Shown in pieces: positions 1 through 10,052 of a DNA stretch of 64,000 nucleotides. Both the position numbers and the translations under genes were made by a program. How positions within the stretch are numbered: position 1 is the stretch's first letter; each line of letters opens with the position of its first letter. The notes beneath the pieces were generated by a model. That model was not told the origin of the DNA. It did not search any database and worked only from the letters and a program-made list of their open reading frames with translations. The DNA comes from Alopecurus myosuroides (lineage: Eukaryota; Streptophyta; Magnoliopsida; Poales; Poaceae): NCBI GenBank assembly GCA_028641055.1, contig CM054062.1, positions 271,703,092 to 271,767,091 on the forward strand, written 5' to 3'.

Positions 1-38
1 GCTTCTGCTTTCTTGCGCTAACCTTTTCTACTCTGCAG

Positions 39-1561
39 GGAAACTGAAGGCCCTGGCTGACGAGCACGAGAACTGTCGCAACTTTGTTGCGAATGCCGAG
101 ACCACCATCAAGAAGCTTGAAGGTAAACCTCCGGCTACTCGGTTTGCACTTGTGTCTGTTTCTTCCTTTGCTTCTCTGCTAACCGTGCTTTGCTCTTTTC
201 AGAAGATCATAAAAAGTTTGTTGTCGAGCATCAGGACTGTCTCAAACCTTCTGAAGTGCAGGTGCAACTGGCAAGCCAATCTGCTGCTCTGTAGAGCGAG
301 CACGCTACAGAGATGGAGAAACTGCAACTCCAGCTGCAGAAGGCACTCCAGGATGCTGTCACGCTTGGTGAGGAGAGGGACAGAGTGATCGCCGAGAAGG
401 CCAAGGCTGAGACAACCTTCAATGCTAAGATCAAGGCCCTTGAGCAGGAGTGCGAAGTGCTGACGAAATCCAATGCTGGGTACTTCACTCAATTGGATGG
501 GCTTCGCTTGCTCGAGGAGAGGCATGTTTCCAATGAGGAGGAGTGGAAAATCCAGTTGCAGCAGCTGCGCCACGAGCTTCACAGTAAGTTTCCTCCTTTC
601 TGCATCTTTTCTTCTCGGTTCTGCCTCTTCTCGGATCCTGTGACTGAATTTCTCCCTTGCTTTTGTGCAGAAATCTTCCCTGATCTCGTGTCCGCTTGCG
701 CGCCTGCTTTGGCCAAGGCCCGAGCAGCTCGCATTGAGAAAGGCGAGGCCGCGGACACCAGAGCCGAGATCGAGGACAGCCTGCTGGTGATGCGAGGGCA
801 CTTCGAACGCCTAGCCGGCGTTGGCACCGACTTGGTGCGCGTCGGCTTCGAGCTCCACAAGCTGTTCTGGCCTGAAGATCCCGCGCCGACAACCATTGGT
901 GGCCTTGCTCTGAAGCTGCGCAATGTGAAGATCGAACTGAAGAAGTGGCGCGCCTCGGGGGCTCGGGCGGGTGCCAACTTGATGCTACTCTGCGTCGCCT
1001 CCTGGTATGAGAACCTTAACATGGAGATCATCCGCGGGAAGCGCTACAACTCCAGGTGGGAGACGGACCCCAGCTGTGTGACCACGCGCAAGCTAATTGC
1101 GCATGAGGTTGCGGAGTACGCGGACACGGCCACCTTCATCGACGGCCCCACCGAACCCGACACCGAGGTGGAGGAGGACGAGGACGCAGATGAAGAGACA
1201 GACTCCGAGCTGGAATCAGGCTTCTTCGATTCACCCAGGAGCAAGGCCGGAAAAGGGAAGGCCACCATCGTCGCGAGTAGCGATGAAGAGATGGAGCAGA
1301 TCGACACAGCTGCCCTCGAGTTTGGCACTTCATCCGGTGCCGCCCTCGACGACACGGTTCGCCTTCCCGGCCAAGCCTCTGGTCCATCCGAGATGGAGCG
1401 GTCCGCCACCGTCCACCCGAGAAGCGGATGCGACCAACACAAGCGCCGAGGAGGAAGCCACGAAGGCAGCTGCATCCAGCTCGGAGGCGGAGGCGAACAA
1501 GACCGCCACCGAGAATGAAGCAGCCCAGGCCAGCACCGACAACATCGCCTCTTCAACATGA
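39..1561 (+). pseudogene. aORF of element A, 3' part (antisense accessory gene)
   Basis: This is the C-terminal half of the accessory gene and runs opposite to A's pol. Visible exons are 39-122 (after a CTCTGCAG acceptor), 203-583 (donor GTAAGT at 584) and 671 to the end (acceptor TTTTGTGCAG). The first two encode a coiled coil with Glu/Gln/Lys-rich heptads. The last exon holds the conserved block FWPEDPAPTT...ELKKWRASGARA...SWYENLN, followed by an acidic tail. The homologous block in element C reads FWPDIEPPTT...ELKKWRASAARA. There is an in-frame TAG at 292-294. A probable one-base insertion near 1423 moves the natural tail into another frame, which ends at 1561. The biochemical role is unknown; related antisense genes of grass Tat elements are reported to encode nuclear proteins. 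Confidence 0.8.
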
Positions 1562-2219
1562 TCTTATCCTGCAAGCTTTTTTACTCAAACACTTATCAGA
1601 TCCCCGGGATGCAGGGTGCAGATGTATCAGACTCGTTTACATTTTCTCTTGCTACTCAATTTTATTTCCACTCGTTATATTTAATTTAATCATTTTAAGC
1701 AGCCCTGGCTTAATGTCGGGTTGCGTTTCCATGCGAGTCCCCGAGTTGCGTTTCTTATTCACCCTCTCTTTTCATCTCTGCTCTACCCGCAACTTGTTGC
1801 TTTTTTGGTATTCGAGTCACAAGAATCAAAGAGTAGAGCTGCAAATACTTAGCCACTTAGACACAATCATAGTAACGCAACCCACCACTTAGCCGAAAAG
1901 ACGAAACAGAGGACAGAAGTAACAAACACTCTACTCGGTTCCTGCACTTTTTCTTCCTTAGCGATTTTCTTGTGCTCATTGACCTTTTGCTTGTTCTCTT
2001 GCTTGCCATGAAGCCGGGTTTCGGACAGCAGGAGAGTCGAAGAGTTGGCATATAGGTTTAGACACAGTACTCAATACGCTTATGAGTTTCGAAGTGAAGC
2101 AACCGAATAGGCAAACAGTATAGCCGAGTAGAAACACTTGAAGCAAATTTGGGCGAGGGCAGTCCCCGAGTTCAATTTTAGATTGCAGAGTAGAATTAAG
2201 AGTACATACACATTTTCGC
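1562..2219. other. Convergent 3' region between aORF and pol of A
   Basis: No gene is visible in these roughly 650 bp between the aORF stop and the integrase stop. The stretch resembles the matching interval of element C (15768-16393); both share a block around 'cttgccatgaagccggg' in opposite orientation. It probably holds the 3' untranslated regions and polyadenylation sites of the two converging transcripts. Confidence 0.6.
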
Positions 2220-3287
2220 TCACGAATGAAAACGACGGAGTAGAGCTACATTCCAGGGACGCTTTGATTCCTCTCCAGCTTTATCTGCCCTGTTCGCCTG
2301 TGATGGACGCACATCTACAAGGTAGTACGCATCATTGTGCAGCGCTTTGCTCACAATGAAAGGCCCTTCCCATGGAGGAGACAACTTGTGCATCCCGGCT
2401 GTGCGCTGCACAAGCCTAAGGACCATGTCTCCTTCTCGGAAAACCCTTGGGTTCACCTTTCGGCTATGATAACGCCGCATGTTTTGCTGGTAGATAGCCG
2501 AACGCGACAGAGTCAGCTCTCTTGCTTCTTCAAGCAGGTCAACGTCGTCTTCTCGAGCTTCTCTCGCCTCCACCTCAGTGTAGAGGGCTACTCGGGGGGA
2601 GTCATGCTCTAAGTCTATTGGCAACACGGCCTCAGCCCCGTATACCAAGAAGAATGGCGTGTAGCCGGTTGACCGGTTAGGGGTAGTCCTTAGACTCCAC
2701 AACACCGCTGGCAACTCATCTAGCCAACACCCAGGTGTTTTCAGCAGTGGCTCAATCAGCCTTGGCTTTATGCCTGCCAGTACCATACCATTTGCTCTTT
2801 CAACTTGTCCATTGGAGGCAGGGTGCGCGACTGACGCAACGTCTAGTCGGATATGCTTATCTCTGCAGAACCGCACCATTGCCCCCTCTGCGAAATTAGT
2901 GCCGTTGTCGGTGATGATGCTATGCGGGTAGCCATATCTCATGATCACATCCTTCACGAATTTCACAGCTGTGACCCCATCGCACTTCCGAATAGGCTTC
3001 ACTTCAATCCACTTGGTGAACTTGTCCACCATGACCAAGATATGTGTCATGTTGCCCTTAGCCGGCTTGAAAGGACCAACCATATCCAGGCACCAAACAG
3101 CAAACGGCCACGTGATAGGAATTGTTTTCAACTCGGAGGCAGGCATGTGAATCTTACTTGCGAACATCTGGCAGCCATTGCACTTCCTCACGATATCTTC
3201 AGCTTGCTGCAAGGCTGTGAGCCAGTAGAAGCCATGCCGAAAAGCTTTCTTGACCAATGCCCGAGAAGAGGCATGGTGCCCGCATTC
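2220..3287 (-). pseudogene. Integrase domain of element A pol
   Basis: The integrase inserts the element's cDNA into host DNA. The N-terminal HHCC zinc finger is visible (ECGHHASS... then KCNGCQ), as are the catalytic residues D in CLDMVGPF, D in ITDNGTNF and E in GQVERANG. A C-terminal WEGPFIV segment follows, and the reading frame ends with NVALLRRFHS. All catalytic residues are present from 3257 downwards. The upstream part of the frame is cut by a TGA at 3288-3290, where element C has a glycine codon (GGA) at the same place. It is part of one gag-pol polyprotein rather than a free-standing gene. Confidence 0.9.
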
Positions 3288-4790
3288 TCATTGGTGTATC
3301 TCTATCAGGATCTCTTCTCCTTCTGCTGGATCCACACAACGTTGCAGCACGCCAGTGGCACTTCTCTTGTGCAGCACATCTCGGACAATAGTGTAGCCTT
3401 TGGATCTTCTCTGAATCTGCCTTGCAGTCACCTCATCTTCAGGTAGAGTACCGTCCCTTAGAAAGGATAATATGGGCATAGCCCAACTCGGTGTCTCCCG
3501 TGCGGGAAACACTGGTTCGTCCACTTCCATTGGGACGGGTACCTTTGGTTGCTCTTTAGGGGTGGGAGCACTTCTCTGTAGCCCAGATCGATTAGCAAGG
3601 ACCTCCTCAATGAATGCGACAGTCCCCGGGTTAAGGACAGCAGTCCCCGAGTAAGGAGTGGCAGTCCCCGGGTAAGGAATGGCAGTCCCCGGGTAAGGAG
3701 TGGCAGTCCCCGAGTAAGGAATGGCAGTCCCCGAGTAAGGAGTGGCAGTCCCCGAGTAAGGAGTGGCAGTCCCCGAGTAAGGGGTGGCAGTCCCCGAGTA
3801 GGGAATGGCAGTCCCCGGGTTTCCTGTAGCACTCTCCCAGTCAATCTCCATGGGATCAGATTCCTCACTTGGCATAGAAGGAACAAATATGGACTCCGAG
3901 TTGGGAGAAGGCTTGATGGACGGCTTCCTCAAATGCTCCAAGGCGATCCCCGCCGGGATGGATTGCCGAGAAGATCCCAACTTGGATAACTCATCTGCTG
4001 CTTCGTTCTCTGCTCGGTGAATGTGCTGGAACTCACAACCTTCGAAAAACCCAGTCATAGACTGCACCAGGAAGCGATATGACGCCATGTTGGCATCTAG
4101 AGCATCCCATGTACCCGAGACTTGCTGCACCACCAGATCTGAATCTCCATAGCATATGATGCGCTGCACTCCAACTTCCTTGGCTACTCGCAAGCCATGT
4201 ACCACTGCCTCATACTCTGCAACATTGTTGGACGCCTTGAAATGAATCTGCAGCACATACTTGAGTTGATCTCGCTTGGGTGATGTCAGCACCACGCCAG
4301 CACCAAGGCCTTCCTTCACCTTCGAGCCATCAAAGTGCACAAGAAATTCCGCCAGGATCTGAGACTTGATGGCGTCTCTTCTTGCATACGCGGGAGCATA
4401 CGCAGCTAGCTCAATCGCCCACTTGGCTACTCTACCACTCGCCTCCTTGTTGCCCATGATATCCGAGATGGGAGCAGAGCTCACAACTGTGATAGGATGC
4501 TCCTGGAAATAATGCTTTAGCTTCCTGGCGCCCAGGTACACGCCGTAGGTCATCTTCTGGTAGTGCGGGTAGTTTTGCTTGGAACTGGACAGTACTTCAC
4601 TGAGATAGTATACTGGGCGCTGCACGCTCTTGCCTTCTTCTTCTCGTTCCACCACAATCACCACGCTGACTACTCGGTTACTCGCAGCAATGTACAGCAG
4701 CATTGGCTCCTTGGGTAGCGGACTAGCCAAGATGGGAGCACTAGCCAGCATTGCTTTCAGCTCATTGAATGCCACGCCCGCTTGCGGAGT
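3288..4790 (-). pseudogene. RNase H region and linker of element A pol
   Basis: Two RNase H modules follow each other. The first is the normal retroelement one (KQNYPHYQKMTYGVYLGARK). The second is the additional archaeal-type module known from Tat elements (HFDGSKVKEGLGAGVV, EYEAVVHG, YGDSDLVVQ, HIHRAENEAADELSK). Compared with element C, about 20 residues are missing in frame just before HFDGS; C has DWAKMQYEPPLPETNFWRM there. A long linker with tandem SGTATPY repeats then leads to the integrase. The TAG at 4791-4793 separates this part from the RT, and the TGA at 3288-3290 separates it from the integrase. Confidence 0.88.
3594..3835 (-). repeat. 21-bp tandem repeat in the RNase H-integrase linker of A
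   Basis: About ten units of roughly 21 bp, 'gcagtccccgagtaaggagtg' with small variations, encode on the minus strand the peptide repeat SGTATPY/PGTAIPY. Element C has only three to four units at the same place (14293-14370, APPNPGT and similar), so the array expanded in A. Each unit contains CTCGGGGACT on the minus strand, a word that also occurs next to the polypurine tract of these elements. Confidence 0.9.
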
Positions 4791-5735
4791 CTAGACAAAC
4801 TTGTCACTTTTCTTCATCAGTTGATACAGAGGCAGGGCCTTCTCGCCCATTCGGCCCAGAAAGCGGCTCAGAGATGCCAAGCAACCTGTGAACTTCTGCA
4901 CATCTTTCAGTGATCTCGGCAAAGACATGCTCTCAATAGCTTTTATCTTTGAAGGATTGGCTTCAATGCCCCGACTAGAAACCAGAAAACCGAGTAGCTT
5001 TCCAGCTGGTACACCAAAGGTGCACTTACTCGGATTCAGTTTCATTTTGTACTTGCGTAGGTTAGCAAAGGTTTCCTCCAGGTCGGCAAGCAGAGTATGT
5101 GTTTTATTCGTTTTGATGACAATGTCATCTACGTACACCTGCACATTCTTGCCGAGCTGGTCGTGCAAGCATTTCTGCATGCATCTCTGATAGGTTGCAC
5201 CCACATTCCTCAAGCCAAAACACATGACACGATAGCAATAAGCCCCGTACGGGGTAATGAAAGCAGTCTTTATTTGATCAGCAGGGTTGAGTGCAATCTG
5301 GTGGAAACCAGAGTAGGCATCTATGAAAGACAGCAGTTCACAACCAGCAGTGGAATCGATCACCTGATCGATGCGAGGTAGCGGGAAAGGATCCTTGGGG
5401 CACGCCTTGTTCAAGTCGGTGTAGTCGACACACATGCGCCACGCAGTGGCAGCCTTGGGATCCTCCTTCTTCTTCTCGACCATGACCGGGTTGGCTAGCC
5501 AATCCGGATGCAGCACCTCCATGATGAAATTGCTTATCAGTAACTTGGTGATCTGGTCACCAATGGCCTTCCTTCTCTCATCTCTGAAGCGGCGCATAGC
5601 CTGCTTCACTGGTTTGGCGTCAGGACGCACATGTAAAGAGTGCTCAACCAACTCCCTCGGGACTCCTGGTAGATCTTCATTGGACCAGGCGAATACATCC
5701 CGATTCTCACGGAGGAAGTGGATGAGCTCGCTTTC
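4791..5735 (-). pseudogene. Reverse transcriptase domain of element A pol
   Basis: The RT copies element RNA into DNA. Visible motifs are WLANPVMVEKKK, WRMCVDYTDLNKACPKDPFP, FIDAYSGFHQI, the catalytic VYVDDIVIKT box and GFLVSSRGIEANP. The frame is open from 5735 to 4794. The stop 5736-5738 (AAA TAG GAA) separates it from protease in the same frame. The stop at 4791-4793 replaces a tryptophan codon, since C reads DKFVWTLQ at that point. The upstream TAG could in principle be a readthrough stop, but with two more stops downstream simple decay is more likely. Confidence 0.9.
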
Positions 5736-8700
5736 CTATTTCTCCGCCAACCCGGAGCCAATGATGGCTACGCGGTCGGGGAACTCGGGGTCGACCTGGA
5801 CCTTCTTTGTCTCCTTGGCAGCCTGAAAAGCAGTGCCGTGCTGGATACTCGGCACACCTTGCGCGCCAGCTTGCGTGGATTGCGCCATAGCTATCACCTC
5901 ATACATCTTCTTCTTCTCGGCAGCAATCACCATCGACTCCGCCAACTGGGAGCTAGCAGAAGCACACTCCATGGACTTCTTGTAATCTCCAGAGATAGTA
6001 ATGATGCCATTGGGACCAGGGATCTTCATCTTCAGATATGCAACATGGGTAGAGGCCATGAACTTGCTCAGAGCAGGCCTGCCGAGTAGAGCATGGTAAG
6101 GACTCTGATGGTCCACCACCTCGAACTGCAGGCGCTCTGTGCGGCAGTTATCCCTGGTGCCGAATAGCACATCGATCCACACTCGGCCAATCGGGTTGCA
6201 CGAGATCCCGGGCACAATGCCATGGAAGGTGGTCTTGCTAGGCAGCATCATGTTCTCGGCCAGGCCAAGCTTCTCGAGCGTGTCTTTGTACACAATGTTG
6301 ATGCTGCTGCCGTTGTCGATCAGCACCTTGCTGAACCTCACATTCTTCTCGGGTCCCAGGAAAGTAGGATCCAGCACCAAGGCATAGCTACTCGGATTGG
6401 GCATCACCTTGGGGTGATCTACTCGGGACCACCTGATCTCTTGGTCACACCAATACATGTAGTGAGGGACAGCAGGAATCACTGCATTGACCTCCATGGC
6501 CCGCCTGTGCTGTGATTGCTTGTCGACTGGCTCAGAAGTGAAGATCATGTAACTCTCATGGTGCTCTTGGTACTGATTGGAGCCTCCGCCCCCATTGTTG
6601 CCGTTGTTGTTGTTGCCCTGATAGTTGTTGTTGTTGCCTCTGTTGTTGTTGTTGCGGTTGTAGTTGTTGTTGTTGTTGCGGTATCTCTCATTGTTGAAGT
6701 TTTGGTTGGCTCCTAAAGCCACTTGGTTCACATTCTCTCTTCTCGGGTACACTGGCGGCCGAGCTGCGGGTGCGCGAGTAGGCTGCACATTGGCATTGGC
6801 TGCTGGCAGAGGAGGAGGAGGAGGCAAGCCATCACTCTTGATCGCTTCCCACCACTCGCATTGCCGAGTAGTATGGTTCGCAGGCCTCGAGGGGTGGTGA
6901 GTGTGAAAGCTGCATGGGCCATCCTTCATGTCATCAAAGACAAACTTCTTCGGCTGCTCGGAGTTCCCGCTACCCGACTGAGAGGTGCGAAATGGCTTCT
7001 TGTTGCCTTGGCCCTGGTTCTGGTTCTGCCCGTAGGCTCCAGCAGGTTTCTGCCTCTGGCTGCCACCAGCTCCAACAGTCACTGCATTCACCTCTTCAGG
7101 ATCATACCGAGTATCTACTCGGCGCTTGTTGCGGAACTCGTTGCGCTTGCTGTTGCTGAAGTTTCTTCTCGGCTCAGAGGAGTCCATCAGTGGCTGAGTA
7201 GGATCACCAAGTGCGTACTGATCCGCAATCTTGATGGTCTCCGCCAGAGTGTTCGGCATCTCCCTCTGCAATCTCTGCCACAACATACTGCCATGCCTGC
7301 ATCCCTGCGCAAACCAAGTGATGGCCTGTGCTTCATTCACACCCTCACAGGTGTTCCTCAATGTACTCCACCGAGTAAGATACTCGCGGTCTGTCTCGTC
7401 TTCTCGCTGCCTGCAAGCTGATAGCTGATGTGGCCTATTCGGCCTCTTGTATGTGCTCGTGAAGTTGCTGATGAAGGCATCCGAGAAGTCCAGCCAGCAG
7501 TTGATGCTGTTCTTGGGCAAGTTGTTGAGCCAAGTGCGGGCTGGACCCTCTAGCATCTGCGGAACATAGCGCACAGCCCATCTTCTGTTGCCGTTCGCGA
7601 TATGGACCGCGGTGACATAGTCATTGAGCCAATCTTCAGGCTTGGTGCTGCCATTGTAGCTCTTGGTGCCCCTAGCAAGCTGGAAGTTCTTCACGGACGG
7701 CTCGTTCATGATGCGCGGGCCAAAGCACTCGGGGCCAGGAGGACCCGTGCTCTCCAGCCGCGCCGACAAGCTGATCCGGTCCAACTGATGCCTCGCATCT
7801 CCAGGCGCCAGCATGCGCTCGCCAACACGATCATGGACATCATAACCCGCCATCTCCATGGCCGAGTAGCCATCATCATACCTGTCCACCTGCACAGCTG
7901 CAGGCTGCTCCACCGGGTTGGCGACTGGTGCCACTGCGCGCGGCTGCTGCCTCTGCCGAGTAGGCTGAGCTGCGGGTTGCCGAGAAGGACCTGGACGCGC
8001 AGCATCTCGGGCACGGCTTTGAGCTTGGTGGGCTTGAGAGCCTGCTCTTGCAGCGTTGTGTTCCTGCCCGGGCTGCTGCGGCACAGCAAGCTGTCTTGCG
8101 GCAGCAGCCGGGTCATACACCTGCATTTGCCTGTCTCTGCCCGAACGCCCGCTGCGGCTCTTCTCGCGGCTGGGATGCGGAGACGAGGCCTGATCGTTAG
8201 ATCTAGCCGCGTGCGAGTGAACCACCTGCGAAGCCCCAGCACCCGGGTTGGCCTTCCGGAACTCCTCGTTCTGCCTAGCAGTCTCCAACACCAACTCGTT
8301 GAGTCTTTCTTGCTGCCTAATACGCGCATCGCCATCTAGGCGAGGCAACTCGGCAGCTACAGCCTCTGCAGCTCTAAGTGTCTTGGCGGGTGTGCTATAT
8401 CTGGGCCTAGTGGAGGTGTTTGCGGTGGCGGACTGAGCAGGAGCCTCTACAACTGTTGCCATCTCGGCACCAAGATTGCGCCGAGTGGCACCTACTCTGC
8501 TAGCCCTCCTAGCAACTGGCGTGAAGCCGTGAGCCTTGTTGTACTCGAGCTGGTCTAGACTCAACTCCAACCTCACCTTATCCAACTCCGCCTGCTCGGC
8601 AAGCAGCTCCAGGCGTTGCCGCTCGAGCTGCTCCCTCATCGCCAGGAGCTCGATGTCGGTGGGGGTTGGCATGCCAGGACGCGTAGCCGACGCGGGAATG

Positions 8701-9194
8701 ACCGTAGACGTGGAAGGCGGCAAGTTGCTCTCCTTCTCGTAGGGCCGGTGAACCCTGCCACCAGCAGCCAGTGCATCGATCTCCTCGACGACGGCCGCAG
8801 CGCCAGTAGCGGCTGCGCCAGTGTTTGCCGCCAAGCCCGTCACCATCACCTCAGCGCAGTTCACAGAGCGGCACGCGGGCCTTCCGCGAGCAGCGATCAC
8901 CGCGGGAGGATCCTCCGCGTCATGCACCAGCTCGGGATACACGCGGTTGGCGACGGTGGCGACGTAGACGAGGTGAGAGCCGAAGGAGATCACCGAGCCG
9001 CCCTCCGGCATGGCCCTGCCGCCGAAATCGCCGGCGTTGTCGGTGACGAAGTCGAAGGAGCCGAATCTGTGGACAAGGCCACAGACCACGCGCTCCGCTG
9101 AAGAAGATCCCGTCCGAACAGAAACTCCAGCCAGCGCCGCTGGTTGCCCCACGGTGGGCGCCAACTGTCGTGGTGGTGTCACGGCAGATGCCAT
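5736..9194 (-). CDS. Gag-protease polyprotein of element A
   Basis: The open frame is 1184 codons from 9290; I prefer the ATG at 9192-9194 (MASAVTPP...). Both starts lie inside the LTR, and the frame reads through the primer site, translated RQLAPTVGQ. Domains, numbered from 9290: an N-terminal segment (40-180), a coiled coil rich in Leu/Glu (about 215-255), an Ala/Gln/Pro-rich region, the retrotransposon gag capsid domain (about 530-700, WLNDYVTAVHIANGN...), a CSFHTHHP...NHTTRQC Cys/His cluster, an Asn-rich stretch (about 867-900), and an aspartic protease with DNGSSINIV (about 992). Asn in place of Gly or Thr in the DxG motif is unusual. Gag assembles the virus-like particle; the protease cleaves the polyprotein. 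Confidence 0.9.
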   Translation of the reverse strand: MASAVTPPRQLAPTVGQPAALAGVSVRTGSSSAERVVCGLVHRFGSFDFVTDNAGDFGGRAMPEGGSVISFGSHLVYVATVANRVYPELVHDAEDPPAVIAARGRPACRSVNCAEVMVTGLAANTGAAATGAAAVVEEIDALAAGGRVHRPYEKESNLPPSTSTVIPASATRPGMPTPTDIELLAMREQLERQRLELLAEQAELDKVRLELSLDQLEYNKAHGFTPVARRASRVGATRRNLGAEMATVVEAPAQSATANTSTRPRYSTPAKTLRAAEAVAAELPRLDGDARIRQQERLNELVLETARQNEEFRKANPGAGASQVVHSHAARSNDQASSPHPSREKSRSGRSGRDRQMQVYDPAAAARQLAVPQQPGQEHNAARAGSQAHQAQSRARDAARPGPSRQPAAQPTRQRQQPRAVAPVANPVEQPAAVQVDRYDDGYSAMEMAGYDVHDRVGERMLAPGDARHQLDRISLSARLESTGPPGPECFGPRIMNEPSVKNFQLARGTKSYNGSTKPEDWLNDYVTAVHIANGNRRWAVRYVPQMLEGPARTWLNNLPKNSINCWLDFSDAFISNFTSTYKRPNRPHQLSACRQREDETDREYLTRWSTLRNTCEGVNEAQAITWFAQGCRHGSMLWQRLQREMPNTLAETIKIADQYALGDPTQPLMDSSEPRRNFSNSKRNEFRNKRRVDTRYDPEEVNAVTVGAGGSQRQKPAGAYGQNQNQGQGNKKPFRTSQSGSGNSEQPKKFVFDDMKDGPCSFHTHHPSRPANHTTRQCEWWEAIKSDGLPPPPPLPAANANVQPTRAPAARPPVYPRRENVNQVALGANQNFNNERYRNNNNNYNRNNNNRGNNNNYQGNNNNGNNGGGGSNQYQEHHESYMIFTSEPVDKQSQHRRAMEVNAVIPAVPHYMYWCDQEIRWSRVDHPKVMPNPSSYALVLDPTFLGPEKNVRFSKVLIDNGSSINIVYKDTLEKLGLAENMMLPSKTTFHGIVPGISCNPIGRVWIDVLFGTRDNCRTERLQFEVVDHQSPYHALLGRPALSKFMASTHVAYLKMKIPGPNGIITISGDYKKSMECASASSQLAESMVIAAEKKKMYEVIAMAQSTQAGAQGVPSIQHGTAFQAAKETKKVQVDPEFPDRVAIIGSGLAEK
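6586..6690 (-). repeat. Trinucleotide-rich tract coding Asn runs
   Basis: Repeated 'gttgttgtt' on the plus strand encodes runs of asparagine (NNNNNYNRNNNNRGNNNN) in A's gag, just upstream of protease. It is a coding simple-sequence repeat. Confidence 0.9.
9146..9163 (-). other. Primer-binding site of element A
   Basis: TGGCGCCCACCGTGGGGC lies two bases inside the LTR end (ACGACA then GT). The same 18-mer occurs in B and D. It starts with TGG as expected for pairing with a tRNA CCA end. I do not assign the tRNA species. Confidence 0.85.
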
Positions 9195-10052
9195 GGGATG
9201 GCTAAAGATGTGGGGACGAAGGACGCTGGAGGTGCTCGGGGAGGGATCACGCGACGAGTAGCCGCGTGAGGTACGAAGTAAACACTGCAAACAACACGAT
9301 CTACCCAGGTTCAGGGCCCTCGTGAGGAGGTAAAACCCCTACTCCTGCCTTTCTCTATGTATTCTGGTGTCTCACCGAGTAGCCACAGTACAATGTTCTT
9401 GCTACCGAGTAGCCACTCTTCTCTCTTTGTGATGAACTAGGTCAAGAACCTAGGGTTTCCTCTGTTCTAGTATGCGATCTCTTATGCGATGCCTCACGCA
9501 GGAGGCGGCGGGGCACCTTATATACCTGGTGCCCAGCCGGATACATCCAAACCTAGACAAGTGTCGACATAGTGTGCACATCGTCCTTCTTCCGTGTTCC
9601 CGCTGACAGCTTTGGTTCCTAATCTTGGCTGCATCTGGAAAGTCGTTGGGCAAAACAAGGGGACAGACTAGTATCACTGTGCCAAACACAGTGTAGGCCC
9701 CCCTTATCCTGCGACGGCCTGCTTCCATGCTGTCACTGTCAGGCAGGCCGGTCCCAGATGAACAGTAGTTCGAATACTGCCAAGTACGGACCCAGGATAC
9801 GCGGGATCCTGTGTCAGAACGGCTCCTTTGACTTTCTGGCCCGAGTAGGTTCCCGCCAATTTTACTCGGGCCAACTCTTCTACTCGAATGAATAGAACTT
9901 GATTGATATCTCCTTCTGGTCATCTTGAGGTGAGACCGAGTAGCAGTCGACCGGGTAGCAGGTACCGGGTAGTCGGCTACTCGACCAAACCTCTCTTCTG
10001 TAAGTCGCCTTTAGCACTTGACTTTACCCTACTCGGGGGTAACCCCCCGACA
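9166..10052 (-). repeat. 5' LTR of element A
   Basis: On the minus strand the 887-bp LTR begins TGTCGGGGGGTTACCCCCGA and ends CACCACGACA. It is the same family as the 3' LTR of C (25868-26679), which begins TGTCGGGGGGCTACCCCCGA. It includes a TATA box and a U5 block 'aggagtaggggttttacctc' that other Tat LTRs here share. Confidence 0.92.
9517..9525 (-). promoter_or_regulatory. TATA box of LTR A
   Basis: TATATAAGG on the minus strand, in the same context as TATATAAGG in C's LTR (26381) and in the solo LTR at 27846. The transcript would start around 9490, upstream of the gag ATG codons that lie in the LTR. Confidence 0.75.

Larger units (their letters stand above)
1..10052 (-). mobile_element. 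Element A: Tat-lineage Ty3/gypsy retrotransposon (right part)
   Basis: Read on the minus strand, the order is 5' LTR (9166-10052), primer-binding site, gag-protease, RT, RNase H, integrase, then an accessory gene on the opposite strand. Two RNase H-like segments and an antisense accessory gene are known traits of the Tat lineage. The 3' LTR lies left of the window. A is inserted in the gag of element B, whose frame resumes at 10053; the right flank begins TATAG, so the left copy of the target duplication should be TATAG. Gag, protease and pol are all in one frame, broken by three stop codons (5736-5738, 4791-4793, 3288-3290) and no frameshift that I can see. A is therefore decayed but comparatively young. 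Confidence 0.9.

Noticed and set aside
199..801. Long frames on the minus strand across the A aORF
   Set aside because: They mirror the coiled-coil exons of the plus-strand gene and show no family features.
5097..9261. Many plus-strand frames opposite gag-pol of A
   Set aside because: They are complements of well-supported minus-strand coding domains.
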